Part shown: positions 33,950-44,559 of the stretch, piece by piece
How the letters are laid out: the number at the start of each line of letters is the position of its first letter
Numbering within the stretch: position 1 is the stretch's first letter
Origin: Scolanthus callimorphus
Lineage: Eukaryota > Cnidaria > Anthozoa > Actiniaria > Edwardsiidae
DNA: 64,000 bases
Direction: 5' to 3'
Assembly (NCBI GenBank): GCA_033964015.1
Contig: CM066916.1
Location: 28,227,404-28,291,403, forward strand
Notes under the pieces: model-generated
The model's input: only the letters and a program-made list of their open reading frames with translations
Databases searched by the model: none
What the model was told of the DNA's origin: nothing
Made by a program: the position numbers and the translations under genes

Positions 33950-35310
33950 CTTAAGTTTCGATTTAGACGTGCAGATGCTGTCAGCGTTTCTAATGTTACA
34001 GGGCAAGGAGTTCCAAAGCTTAGGAGCACAGAGAGAAAACGCTCTGTCACGTCACCGTAATTGACAGTATTTGATTTCGGCACAAAAAGCAAGTTTTGCC
34101 CAGAGGATCGAAGATTGCGAGCTGGTTTATAAGATAGAAGCAAGTCAGAGATATAATGCGGAGCCATGCCATTTAGAGCCTTATAAGGCTGCATTCATTA
34201 TGTATACTATGTATACTACTTTTGACAATGCAAAATTTTCAGATCCCCCTAAGGCACAACATATTTTTTACGAATCCCCCCTCTTGGTCAAAAGGAAAAA
34301 ACATGCCCCCCCCCCCATTTTTTCAAAATATGCAAAACAAGGCTCAATGATTAAAAAAAAATACAAAGCGTAAAAATGCAAATAAAAATCCTAGGTGGCT
34401 GTACTCTTTTGTGTGTAGCGACTTTCTGCCAAGTGTTCTGGTGCACTCCTCGATTGGAACCTTACTACATAGACTGAGTATCATTTATTTTGTATTTGAT
34501 TGTTTGGTTGTTTCCGTTGTGCGCGCCGCAATTTTCACAATGAAGCTACAAGACTATTAATCAAAAGTCCAAAGGCGTTTTGTCTGGCAGACAAAAGTCA
34601 CGGAAGAGGACCTCAAGGAATTGTGGTAAAACAGGAAGGCCTTTTGCGATTTTTTAAGTTTATAATTCTTTATGCGCGCGAAGCGCGCAGCTTTTTTCAA
34701 CATATTAGTTGAAATGGTAAATGCACGAGAATAGTAGTGCAAGTGATATTTCTTCAGGAGGTTCAAACACGGTGTTCAGCCTTACTTCATTTACTTTTCA
34801 AACTGCACAACCTTGTCTTAAATATATATAATACCTCAACAAAAATATGCATCCCCCCTTCATGTTATGAAAAAAACTTGACATCCCCCCTTTTCCAGTT
34901 CCTTACTTTTGAGATCCCCACTCAAAATCCTCTGCCCCCCCCCCCCCCCCCCCGTAGCATACATAATGAATGCAGCCTAAGTTATTAGCAAGATTTTGAA
35001 GTTAATTCTAAATCTAATAGGAAGCCAACGAAGCTGAACAAGCACAGGTGTAATATGTTCCGATTTCTTGGATCTATTAACAAGTTGAGCAGCAGTGTTT
35101 TGTAGTCGCTGTAATTTAGATAGTTCAGAATCGGGTAGGCCAAACAGAATACTGTTGCAGGAGTCCAGACGAGAAGTAACAAAAGCATGCACTAGTTTTA
35201 CAGTCTTGTTGATTTAGGTGCTTGTGGATTCGGCCAATGCTTCGTATAGCGAAAGATGCAGATTTGCAGATATTACTAATATGAGAATTCAATTTAAGGT
35301 AATTGTCCAA
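33925..35310 (-). pseudogene. Non-LTR reverse transcriptase C-terminus, split by a MITE
   Basis: On the minus strand 35310-34978 gives IRSIGRIHKHLNQQD, HAFVTSRLDSCNSILFGLPD then SELSKLQRLQNTA, ITPVLVQLRWLPIRFRINFK and ILLIT. After the insertion 34186-33950 gives YKALNGMAPHYISDLL, RNLRSSGQNLLFVPKSNT and a tail. This is the well-known C-terminal third of CR1/L2-type reverse transcriptases. The catalytic YxDD region is absent, and stops and shifts occur. The second copy is at about 45787-46240. The insertion in between is the TAA-flanked element at 34187-34977. Confidence 0.8.
34187..34977. mobile_element. PIF/Harbinger-like MITE (TAA duplication)
   Basis: The ends are GGCTGCATTCATTATGTAT and its exact reverse complement, flanked by TAA (34184-34186, 34978-34980). 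The reverse-transcriptase remnant it interrupts is continuous in the other copy (AGAGCCTTATGAGTTATTAG near 45926). The 791-bp body includes GCGCGCGAAGCGCGC and several ATCCCCCC tracts plus a 19-C run. No transposase. Confidence 0.85.
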
Positions 35311-35415
35311 GGCGACCCCAAGATCACGGGCAACAGGAACAGGTGCAATAAAGACTTCTAGGATACCGGTGTGACACTCAATGACAACTGTGAATCTTTT
35401 TGTGGGTCTTCCAGT

Positions 35416-35758
35416 TATAAGGCGGTGTTACATGGGACAACTCGCAGTAAAACAGTTTTGCGCAACAGCTGTTGACTTCAAGTCATTCGGCAATGGAGAT
35501 ACGTTACTGACAAATTTAACAATTGCCTCGCTTCCAGATAGAAATGTTTTCTTGAAAAATGTTTGACACATGTTACACGAGACAAGTTTGCAGATTTATT
35601 TGTCTGAAGCCAAGTATAAAACTCGCAACAGTTGCTGAGCGAAATGTTGTGTGGAAAGTTGTCTTGTGCCACATGTTATGCACTAGCAACTTTTCGTGCA
35701 ACAATGTTGCGCGTTAAAGTTTTTGTTGTGAGTTGTCCAGTGTAATACCACCTTTATA
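35416..35758. mobile_element. TIR element with GCGCAACA words
   Basis: TATAAGGCGGTGTTACATGG followed by GACAACTCGCA pairs with GTGAGTTGTCC, then AGTGTAATACCACCTTTATA. ACAACTTTCCACACAACATT-type words fill the inside. In unit 2 only its right two thirds remain (47237-47477), the left end having been lost. Confidence 0.75.
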
Positions 35759-38042
35759 GCAATAGGGACAGCAGAGCCGGCGATGAGCACTTACTCAATA
35801 TTTACCATTCTAGACCGCAAACCTCTCATTTTAACATCCGTAGACTCAAAGGATTAATAAAAATGAGTTGAGATGAGATTCATTACATAGTCATTAAAAA
35901 AGCAGCTATAGAGCAGCTAAAAATAGAGTTTTCCTGATAGATGATTTTTATCAAGGACATTATTTTCAACTCACATCATGTAGAAAAAGGGTTCTGTCAA
36001 CATGTCAAGATGGGCATATTTCAAAAGGCAATCTTTTCAGTCAAGTGAACAAACCTTTCCTTCCTCGCATGCCCCCCTCCTTGCATGGCCCAAATCTGGC
36101 CTGAGTTTCTTCTCCTGAAAACTCAACACTTACTATAAAGGGCATGAATCTGCATTTCATTTCCTTTATATCAATATTGTGGTTTATTTCACATCTACAA
36201 CAGACCATTATTTTATTCAAATGTGTACTTTTTTGCTCATACTTTTTAAATGTTTATCAACCTTTTTGTATTTCCTTTGCGGCCTCATGGGCTATTGGCC
36301 TTTAGTATAAACCAACTAATGGTCTATTACAAATCCTGCATTCTGATTGGCTGAGTTACTAATGGTCTATTAGTGATAGACCGTACATGGAAAAACCACC
36401 ACATTTCTTTGCAAGAAAACTTGATTTTTTTCAACATAAAATAATGGCATTCATTGCCAAAACCAACCAACTAGTTGGTTTATACTAAAACAATTAGACC
36501 TCTCGTCCTCATGTGCTATGATATCAATAGACCATTCGGCCTTCGGCCTCATGGTCTATTCATCATAGCACATTCGGCCTTGAGGTCTAATTGTTAAGTA
36601 GCCCTTTTGGGATTGATGTCTAATTGTTAAGACAGATTTTTTTTAACTTCGAGCAATTTTGCCAGAAAGCGGCAAAAAATCTTGTTACTCGAAATAGAAA
36701 AAGTTGTTGCTTTTAACTTAGTCTCATTTCATAGGTCTTCATAGTAGTGTTCGTGTGTTATCACACCGGCAAAAAAATACCAGATGAAGCTGAGAAAAGA
36801 AATTTTTTTACAGATAGACGTAATTACAGTCACACCTAAAATGGTGATGTCTATCACAGCCTATATAGATTCTATAGAATTTTTCCATTTTTGAACACTT
36901 ATTTCTGTGGCGGCGCGAACCCAGTCCTCTGCCTTTTGTGATATTTCGAAATGTGGACCACAAATCTACAAAGGATAGAAATCATTGAGTAACAGTGTTT
37001 TGGCCAAACGTTGCTTGAAGTTGTAAAATTACCTGTCTTAATTAGTAATGGTCTATTACAAATCCTGTATTCCGATTGGCTGAGCTACTAATGGTCTATT
37101 AGTGATAGATTGTCCCTGGCAAAACCACCACTTTTCTTTGCAAGAAAAGTTGATTTTTTCAACATAAAATAATGGTATTCATTGCCCAAAGCCCAACATT
37201 GCCTAAAAGTTGGTCTAGGCCAAGATAATGAAAGTCATAGATTTGTGTCCACTGCCCGCATGTCTTGGGCTACCACTTAAAAATGTCATTATTTTATTTA
37301 AAAATCATTATTATTTCTGAAAAAAGTTTAATTGAAGAAAAACAATCAATTTTGTGTGTACATCTTTCAAAACTACAATTAAAAAATGATAAAAATATCA
37401 TGTAGTGGGTTAACTCTGTGGGAGGCAGTGAGTCCACAACGTTTTGACTATACTTTGTGATGTCATTCTGTGGTTTATAAGAGGACATACCACAGAAAAT
37501 CAGAGGTTATTTTGTTAAATAGTTTTTTTGCTGAAGTCTTCGTTGGAATCACAGCATGCTTCTGTGTATGTACGTATTTTCTTGAGTATCGTAGTTCATC
37601 TAGAACTATCTGAAAGGACTAAAAGAGGCTTTAAATGAATAATGAAAAACGGCCGCATGTGTAAAAAATGTTTGGACGCAAATCTATGACTTTCATTACC
37701 ATGGCCTTATACTAAAACAATTAGACCTCTTGTCCTCATGTCATGTGCTATGATATCAATAGGCCATTCGGCGTCATGGTCTATTCATCATTGCCAAGTT
37801 TCATATCATGAGGGACTGCGTACGAATCCCTTAATATTACGATAGTCAAAACAAGACCCACTTAGTAAGAAAGAGTAAGAAAGAGTGTAAAATCCGAAAA
37901 TTTGGTGTTAATCGAATCAATGCTGACCCAGATATAGCAATTTCAAAACTCAAAAATGTAATAAGAAACGTATAGCGGACATTTCTGTCGATTTTATCCG
38001 GCCCCACGCCGTATGTTTCTTCCAAAACTCCCCATTTTGAAT
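35759..38042. repeat. Cluster of short inverted repeats (intron of ZNF-3), no gene
   Basis: Repeated words include AATGGTCTATTACAAATCCT, ACTAATGGTCTATTAGTGAT, ACCAACTAGTTGGT, ACAATTAGACCTC and GACCATTCGGCCTTCGGCCT, in both orientations. They look like several old foldback elements. The block 36640-37020 recurs inverted at 43840-44110. The whole stretch recurs at 47478-49700. Confidence 0.75.
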
Positions 38043-38417
38043 GGGGAGTTTTCAGGTGTTGCGTGACATTTTTAATTTTGACCCTAGTAAAATAAAAATA
38101 CCATATTTGAAAAGAGCTTGCCGAAATTAGAAAAAGGCGAAATTTGAGTTGATTTGGGTAAATATTAGCAAATTTATTGACGCCCGAAGTAAGCTGTTTC
38201 TCTATACGTTTAATGTCTTGGTGGGCAACTGTTGCCCACCACAACATTAAACCTATAGGAAAACAACCAACTTCCGACGCTCATAACTTCTGTGTTATTT
38301 GTCAAAACCACCTCATTTTTAGGATTTCAAACATTTCGGTGAGCTCTTTTCAAATGTGGTATTTTTATTTTGCTAGGATCAAAATTCAAAATGTCACGCA
38401 ACACCTGCAAACTCCCC
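38043..38417. mobile_element. Foldback MITE, present only in unit 1
   Basis: GGGGAGTTTTCAGGTGTTGC followed by GTGACATTTTTAATTTTGA pairs with the right end. The arms exceed 80 bp. At the tip TAATGTCTTGGTGGGCAACT pairs with GTTGCCCACCACAACATTA. In unit 2 the corresponding place (49725-49745) reads TTTGAATTGCTTTG with no insert, so AT or AAT is the likely duplicated target. Confidence 0.8.
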
Positions 38418-38931
38418 ATTGCTTTGTTAGTATTGACTCAATTAACATCAAATTTTCGGAATTTGCTCTTTCTTACTAGGTGGGTCTTGATATGATTTCC
38501 GTAATTTTTGGAGACTCGAACCCAGTCCCTCACGATATGAAGCTCGGCAATGATACCACATTCGGCCTTAAAGTAAACGATGTCACTTAATCGAGTTTGC
38601 AGAGTTTATGTGGGGTTTTGCACGGATTGCCTATTCAATTTGAACAAAATAGCAGAGGAAACCGCGATATTACATAAGGTCTATCGAACGATTGTTTCCT
38701 GATAGGCTTGGAAATCGAAAAGGAAACTGCTTAACCCAACCGATCAAGCAAAGCTAAGCTTTTTTATGCCAATCGAAACTTGCCAAACTGAGTGAGTTCG
38801 TTTAGTTTATCAAACGCTTGATTACCAAACAAACAGCTCGATTATCAAACGCTTGATTGCCAAAGTAAAGAAACCGCTCTTTTATAAATCTACTGACACA
38901 ATAAAGAACAACCGTCATGCTTATTGCTCAC

Positions 38932-38982
38932 CACTTCGTCCGCGTTTGTAGAGACTCGAGTTTGCACTTCACCGTCCGCCAT
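38932..38982 (-). CDS. ZNF-3 candidate exon 1 (17 codons)
   Basis: It codes MADGEVQTRVSTNADEV in phase 0 up to a GTGAGC donor (38926-38931). The only coding change from the ZNF-4 copy is the last codon (GAG to GTG). The finger exon of ZNF-3 lies 5.7 kb downstream on the same strand with a phase-0 acceptor. The leader carries ACACGAGG where other copies have ACATGAGC, so the extra upstream ATG is missing here. Confidence 0.6.
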
Positions 38983-39639
38983 CTTGGACACGAGGTACAC
39001 CGCTGATCACAACTACTGAAGGCTACATCACGACATGGGCTTGAGGACGATTTGGGAAGAAAACTAACTTCTTTTGCGCGACGCGAATAACTGAACTTTC
39101 CACTCATGTACCGTCGCTTTGTATTGTGTGGTACCATTCTGCTGTCGGAAACTGGAATCTTTCAGTTGATTACAATCTTTGCACCCATATTCCTGTTGTG
39201 CACCAATGGAAATGTTTTCATGATGGTTGCGTCTTCTTTTGCGATTCTGCGCGGGCTGCCTGCGTTTTTTAACATCTCTTCACCAGGCTCTTTCGCCGGG
39301 AAAAATACACTTCTCTGCTAACAGGGACCTCTTTTCTCTACATTTCGCTGGCTGATGGCCGCGAGGAAGAGAGACCTCTGTCCTGGGTCGAAACTTGCTT
39401 TGTTTTGACGCCGTCCACCACCTGGGGACATTTTGCTGGCATCTCGAACCCAGCGTTCCCCGGCTTACTCGCAGGGTAGGCTCTGGTGACATCCATTCTC
39501 GTACCCAGAACTTCAAGGAAGGGAAGAGAGCCGAGCCGGTCTAAGCCGCGAATATAGAAGAAATAATAATGCTAATGATACTTGACGAATTGCACTTACC
39601 TGAAATTCCAGAATTTCGGCACACAATCACTACTGGTAT
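38983..39639. repeat. Upstream region of ZNF-3, shared with unit 2
   Basis: Contains the leader, TTCTTTTGCGCGACGCGAAT and the block homologous to 391-700. Near 39087 it reads ATAACTGAACTTTCCACTC, the intact target of the retrotransposon that sits in unit 2 at 51087-52221. Confidence 0.8.
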
Positions 39640-40480
39640 TGAGAGAGGACGATGCGCACAGAAAGTAAGGTAGAATAGGTAGACAAAAGGGGATCGTGCG
39701 CGCAGAAAATAAGGCAACTAAAATTGCGAGAAAACAATGCGCGCAGACAAAATGCAATTAGGATTGTGAAAAAACAATGCGCACATGCAATAAAGGTAAT
39801 TAGACTTGTGAGAAAACATTGCGCACAGACAATAAGATTTGTGAGATAACAATTCGCGTAAACATGCAAATATGGCAATTCGATTTGTGAGAAGACGTAG
39901 TGCGCGTGCACAACATGTTAATTTGAATTGTTAGAAGACAATGCGCGAAGAAAATAAGCAAGTTAGGATTGTGAGAAGGCAAATAAATTATGACTGTTTG
40001 AATTGTGATATAACAATGCGCGCAGAAAATAAGGCAATTGGTGTTGTGATGTGACAATGAACACAGATCATAGGGCCATCAGAATTGTGGGAAGACAATG
40101 CGCGCAGACAATACGGGTGATATATAACAATGCGCGCAGAAAAAAAGGCAATTAATATTGTGGTGTGACAATGTGATGTGACAATGCACGCAGGCAGTGC
40201 GCGAAAGCAATGCGACAATTAGGATTGTGACGTTACAATGCCCGCAGATAATATAAGGCAATTAGGATTGTGATGCGACAATTTGTGCAGATAATAGGAC
40301 AATTGGAATAGCCAATGCGCGAAATTAATACGGCAATCATGATTGCAATGAATGCGCGCAGAAACTAAGGCAATTATTATTGTGAGGTGGCAATGAGCAC
40401 AGATAATGTGGCAATTAGAATTGTTATAACAATGTGTGCAGACAATAGGAACTGTGTCCTAACAATGCGCGCAGATAAAG
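39640..40480. repeat. ~40-bp minisatellite array B
   Basis: Same degenerate unit as array A, with about 20 units by eye. It shows the empty site for the MITE at 4212-4440 (GTGCAGATAATAGGAC near 40286). Minus-strand frames rich in SHHNTNCL/ARIVISQ are periodicity artefacts. Confidence 0.85.
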
Positions 40481-40483
40481 TGG

Positions 40484-40631
40484 TTCAGTTCAGATGAGTG
40501 TAGACGCCACTGGCAGCCAAGCGGTCATATAAGCAAAGACACTGAGGGAGGTCACGGCCAGAGGGTTTGTTACGTCCCCAGTGGTTCTTTAACGTCCCCC
40601 CTGATACTGGTCAGAGTAGAAAGGCGAGACG

Positions 40632-40663
<32 letters not shown>

Positions 40664-40818
40664 TGAAACACAATAGAACAATGTTCAACCCACAATATGA
40701 ACCAATTTCGACTGAGAGCAGAACAGAAAGAAAATTTCCTCTGTCCCGGCCAGGAGTCGAACCCGGACCACAGCGGTGAGAGACCCAGCACCGTAACGCT
40801 GAGCCAACCGTGCTTCCC
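40484..40818 (-). mobile_element. tRNA-derived SINE with Nin-DC-like core
   Basis: On the minus strand the head has an A-box-like TTGGCTCAGCG and a B box GGTTCGACTCC about 50 bases apart, ending CTGGCCGGGAC, so it derives from a tRNA. Downstream come GGATGAGACAATAAACCGAG with GTCCCGTCT, and GGGACGTTAAAGAACC-like sequence near the 3' half. These resemble the Nin-DC central domain shared by many metazoan SINEs, a match made from memory. The 3' end joins the minisatellite at AGTGGTTCAGTTCAGATGAG. The unit-2 copy at 53636-53952 lacks part of the head. Confidence 0.7.
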
Positions 40819-41030
40819 TTGTTTGAAAACGGTGTAGTGTGGTCGGGGTCTGAGACTCCCACTGTATTTATGCGCCGTGGATGCCTATTCTTGACTATTC
40901 GAATGACTTTATTCTTGTGTTCTTTCGTGGTAAACAGACTGCGAAAAGAATTTGCCGGCATGTTTGCATTAATATTTCTATGTTACTGCATATACACGTT
41001 CATGTCTTGCTAAATTACTAGCTTGATTAA
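40819..41030. other. 3' region of ZNF-4, degenerate finger sequence
   Basis: Matches 22905-23035 past the ZNF-2 end, and the ZNF-5 end. It holds an AATAAA on the minus strand (about 40908-40913) and the ancestral stop context after HERVYAVT-like codons (near 40985). Confidence 0.6.
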
Positions 41031-42029
41031 GGTGACTCATTCGAAATTCAAAATGCACCCAACTGTGTCTAGAGCTCAAATCTGCGTCGCTAAACTCAAG
41101 GCTATAACTTTTGTGTCTTTTCCTCTATTGTTATAATTCTTTTTTCAAATCCTACCTTAATGATGTATAGATAAGTTCTTAATAACCGATCTTCTTGGAA
41201 ACTTTTTTAGAAGTCACAATCTAAATTCATTACCAGATTCAGATTTCATTACAATTCATAAACAAGAGAGCTTCAAATCTGCGTGCAAGACTAGAGGGTG
41301 AATGTCGTAACTTTGTAATTTTCTTCTACACCAAACAAGCACATATAATGGTCCAATTTGGTTACTTAGTTTTACCAATGCCACAAGCTTTTCGTCTATA
41401 TAAATCTTAGCAAGAAATTTTACGTAATAACGACACATTTTAACGCGACATTCTTGTAATAAATTCATTGCGCTTTCACGATTTCTTTCCTCGGTAGATA
41501 ATTTTCCAACATTTTAGTAGTTCATGGTGTTTACAATCTGACCTTCGGTAAAGTTTAACACGTTACTATACAATATAGTGCCGAAGGAAGAGCCCCAAAT
41601 AATGAGTTTTCGGAGCACTATGAAAATTCAATTCAACCCAAGCTGAATCAGCCTTCTAATTTGGCCAAAGTTAACGGCATTTTTATTACCGCGTTTCTGT
41701 TCCGACGAATTTTCTGTAACTTAGCTCGATTTGAGATTACTTCAACTGGAATCGATTCCTGGAGTTTGATCCAAAAAAACCGGCAAATTTTTTTTCTAGT
41801 ACGACCTGAATATGAAATTAGGGCCTCACAAACATTTTGATTGTGACTTCTAAAAAAGTTTCCAAGAAGATCGGTTATTAATAACTGATTTATACATCAT
41901 TAAAGTAGGATTTGAAAAAAGAATTATAACAATACGGGAAAAGACACAAAAGTTATAGCCTTGAGTTTGGCGACGCAGATTTGCGCTCTAGACACAGTTG
42001 GGTGCATTTTGAATTTCGAATGAGTCACC
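41031..42029. mobile_element. TTAA element with ~200-bp terminal inverted repeats
   Basis: The ends GGTGACTCATTCGAAATTCA are flanked by TTAA on both sides (41027-41030, 42030-42033). The inverted repeats run about 200 bp, past AAATCTGCGTCGC, AACTTTTGTGTCTTTTCC and CCGATCTTCTTGGAAAC. The site is intact in unit 2 (GCTTGATTAAAGCGTTTACC at about 54360). The element split the terminal finger remnant of ZNF-4. TTAA targets occur in piggyBac and Kolobok, and long inverted repeats favour Kolobok-like or a derivative. No transposase. Confidence 0.85.
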
Positions 42030-42066
42030 TTAAAGCGTTTACCACAATGTTTGCATTCATGTGGTT

Positions 42067-43317
42067 TTATTCCTGAAAGTGTGTTCTTTCGTGAAAGGCT
42101 AGGTGACCACTTTGCGTAAAGCATTTACCGCACTGTTTGCATTCATATGGCTTTATTCCTGCATGTATACGTTCATGTTTAGATAAATTGCCAGCGTGAT
42201 TAAAGCGTTTATCGCACTGTTCGCATTCATATGGCTTTACTCCTGTATGTGTTCTTTCGTGTTGCGCTAGGTGACCAGCTCGCGTAAAGCATTTACCGCA
42301 CTGTTTGCATTCATATGGCTTTATTCCTGCATGTGTTCTTTCATGTCTTCCTAAGTCACTAGCTTGATTGAAGCCTTTTCCGCACTTTTTGCATTCATAA
42401 GGCTTTATTTCTGTATGGGATCTCTCATGAACGTTTAGGTGAAAAGTTCGCGTAAAGCATTTACCGCACTGTTTGCATTCATATGGCTTTATTCCTGCAT
42501 GTGTTCTTTCATGTCTTCCTAAATCACTAGCTTGATTGAAGCCTTTTCCGCACTGTTTGCATTCATATGGCTTTATTCCTGTATGGGTTCTTTCGTGAAA
42601 GGTTAGTTCAACATTTTGCGCAAAGCATCTACCGCACTGTTTGCATTGATATGGCTTTGCACCTGTATGTATACGTTCATGTCTTACTAAATTAGTAGAT
42701 TGAGTAAAGCATTTGCCACATTGTTGGCATTCATAAGGCTTTATTCCTGTATGTGTTCTTTCATGTCTTCCTAAATCACAAGCTTGAGTAAAACATTTAC
42801 CGCACTGTTTGCATTCATATAGCTTTGTTCCTGTATGTATACGTTCATGTCTTACTAAATTAGTAGATTGAGTAAAGCATTTGCCACATTGTTGGCATTC
42901 ATAAGGCTTTATTCCTGTATGTGTTCTTTCATGTCTTCCTAAATCACAAGCTTGAGTAAAACATTTACCGCACTGTTTGCATTGATATAGCTTTGTTCCT
43001 GTATGTCTTTTTTTTAAACAGGAATCGCCTGCTTTACTAAAACAATTTTTCTTGCAATGGCCATCATCGCTTTTATTTTCCTCAGACGTTTGCTGGTCTG
43101 TATTCACGTAATCAATCACAAATTCGCTCAGTACAAATGTTGCTTGTTCCTCAAGGCCGACTTCAACATCTTGCATTATTTTTGAGATATCCTGTTCTTC
43201 ACATTCAATCCTTTCCTTCTTTATCATGTGTCGAAGCTCATCACAAGTGTCCATACAAGTGTTCACTTGAATTTCTTTGTCCTCGGTTTCAAATGAAACT
43301 TCAGACTCGTTTCCTAC
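42067..43317 (-). CDS. ZNF-4 finger exon, 11 C2H2 fingers
   Basis: The exon opens after TTCTTAATAG (acceptor AG at 43318-43319), in phase 0. The family N-terminal region carries MIKKERIECEE. Eleven fingers follow a broken pre-finger (LKKRHTGTKL). Fingers 1-2 (QACDLGR, QSTNLVR helices) are repeated as 3-4, a recent internal duplication. The frame ends HERTHFQE, because two extra bases in the last linker (CACACTTTCAGGAATAAAA for CACATACAGGAATAAAA) shift it into TAA. The next finger (HECKHCGKRF) survives in the shifted frame and is then cut by the TTAA element at 41031-42029. The same two-base insertion is in ZNF-5, so it precedes the duplication. The eleven-finger protein may still be functional as truncated. 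The proposed first exon is at 50924-50974. Confidence 0.9.
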   Translation of the reverse strand, partial: VGNESEVSFETEDKEIQVNTCMDTCDELRHMIKKERIECEEQDISKIMQDVEVGLEEQATFVLSEFVIDYVNTDQQTSEENKSDDGHCKKNCFSKAGDSCLKKRHTGTKLYQCKQCGKCFTQACDLGRHERTHTGIKPYECQQCGKCFTQSTNLVRHERIHTGTKLYECKQCGKCFTQACDLGRHERTHTGIKPYECQQCGKCFTQSTNLVRHERIHTGAKPYQCKQCGRCFAQNVELTFHERTHTGIKPYECKQCGKGFNQASDLGRHERTHAGIKPYECKQCGKCFTRTFHLNVHERSHTEIKPYECKKCGKGFNQASDLGRHERTHAGIKPYECKQCGKCFTRAGHLAQHERTHTGVKPYECEQCDKRFNHAGNLSKHERIHAGIKPYECKQCGKCFTQSGHLAFHERTHFQE

Positions 43318-43538
43318 CTATTAAGAACCAGAGGAGAACATACTTTTGAGCAAATCAATGGTAATGCACCTCTTATTTCATTTTCCCATTTAAGATCACG
43401 TAGGATTCATTTGAATTAATATTAATATATTCTTTGGTGCGTAGTAGAAGAAAGAAAGAATACTCATGGGAATGCCATTTGATCTGAACGCCCAAGCCGA
43501 GAAGGAAGCAAAAAGGAAGCAATTTAGCGGATGTAGAG
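43318..43538 (-). promoter_or_regulatory. Acceptor and conserved intron end of ZNF-4
   Basis: The polypyrimidine run TTCTCCTCTGGTTCTTAATA before AG, then intron sequence in common with ZNF-1 and ZNF-5 (ATTCTTTGGTGCGTAGTAGA on the plus strand). Confidence 0.65.
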
Positions 43539-43727
43539 CACGGGCGGTAGGACCCGCTAGAGTATTTTAAATTTATGGCTTTCCCCGAATTTGGACAATA
43601 AGTTCGTCATCAGCCGTGTCGAGATAACGCCATAGGAAAGAGCTGAGGAATCTGGCTGCGTTGATCGCTTAGTCATTAACGGTTAGGTTAGACTCTAGTC
43701 GCGTCTCGGGTAACACGAGGTATAATA
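43539..43727. mobile_element. Truncated copy of the CACGGGCGG MITE
   Basis: Left end as at 8224; breaks off after GTAACACGAGGTATAATAA, with no right inverted repeat. Continues as AGTTGAAACGTGTAAC, shared with 2935 and 56040. Confidence 0.8.
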
Positions 43728-44106
43728 AGTTGAAACGTGTAACAAACACACATTGCTTTAGTACCAAGCTGCGGAATATTCGCAGGATAAACAATTGAAG
43801 AAATGTTGAAGTTATGTTACAACTTCGAGCAAAGTTTGGCCAAAAATACTGTTACTCAATGATTTCTATCCTAATTTGTAGATTTGTGGTCCACATTTCG
43901 AAATATCACAAAAGGAAGAGGACTGGGTTCGCGCCGCCACTGAAATAAGCGTTCAAGAATGGAATCTATATAGGTTGTGATTGACATCACCATTTTAGGT
44001 GCGAAAAATACGTTTACATGTAAAAACTAAAATATTTTCTCAGCTTCCTCTGAAATTTTTTTTACCGGCGCGATAATTCACGAGCACTACCATGAAGACC
44101 TTTGAA
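43728..44106. repeat. Inverted copy of 36640-37020
   Basis: From about 43840 the sequence, with CTGTTACTCAATGATTTCTA, TTTGTGGTCCACATTTCGAA and GACTGGGTTCGCGCCGCCAC, is the reverse complement of 36640-37020. The junction lies between the two duplication units. Confidence 0.8.
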
Positions 44107-44420
44107 ATGAGACTAAGGGACCGGTCATTATTTATCGCCTTGGGGGGGGGGGGGATTTGGAGTAATACAAGGTCAAAATGCAGTGACCCTCCCTCTATAA
44201 GTACAATGATTAACGTGATCCCCCCTCAGAGCAGTCAAACGTTTCCGTGACCCTCCCCCTGACAATTTACAGATCCCCCCCCCCCCCCCCGACAATTTAC
44301 AGATAGAGGGGATCGCATTGTTCTTTCGTTGCGCGCGAAGCGCGCCCGAATTTTGATAAACGCATTTCATCAAGCCATTTCATTGATAAAAGCACTTCAC
44401 CAAGAAAGTGTAGATGAACA
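44107..44420. mobile_element. Element end AAGGGACCGGTCATTATTTA with G/C runs
   Basis: AAGGGACCGGTCATTATTTA followed by a 13-G run resembles the inverted sequence at 47010-47056 (AAGGGACCGTTCATTTTTTA). GATCCCCCC and GTGACCCTCCCTC tracts and GCGCGCGAAGCGCGC (44329-44345) follow. The right boundary is unclear. Confidence 0.5.
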
Positions 44421-44559
44421 TTCCGTTGTTTTATGTATAGTAAACAAATCCAGTAGATTTTTTAAAATAACTTTGAGAGGCCTCTAGAGAATTTCAAATC
44501 GGTTTTTGTCAACCTGGAGTACGCGCAGACTCACAGTTTATGGCAAGATTCAGATCATC

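Larger units (their letters stand above)
33988..43727. repeat. Segmental duplication, unit 1
   Basis: This block and 45787-55969 share the same order of features: RT remnant, TIR element, short palindrome cluster, candidate exon 1, minisatellite, SINE, zinc-finger exon and truncated CACGGGCGG MITE. Both open at GTTTCTAATGTTACAGGGCA and close near GTAACACGAGGTATAATAA. The breakpoints lie in introns, so each unit holds exon 1 of one gene and the finger exon of the next. Confidence 0.9.

Noticed and set aside
40740..40812. Functional tRNA gene
   Set aside because: A and B boxes are present, but the cloverleaf is imperfect and the sequence continues into a SINE body.
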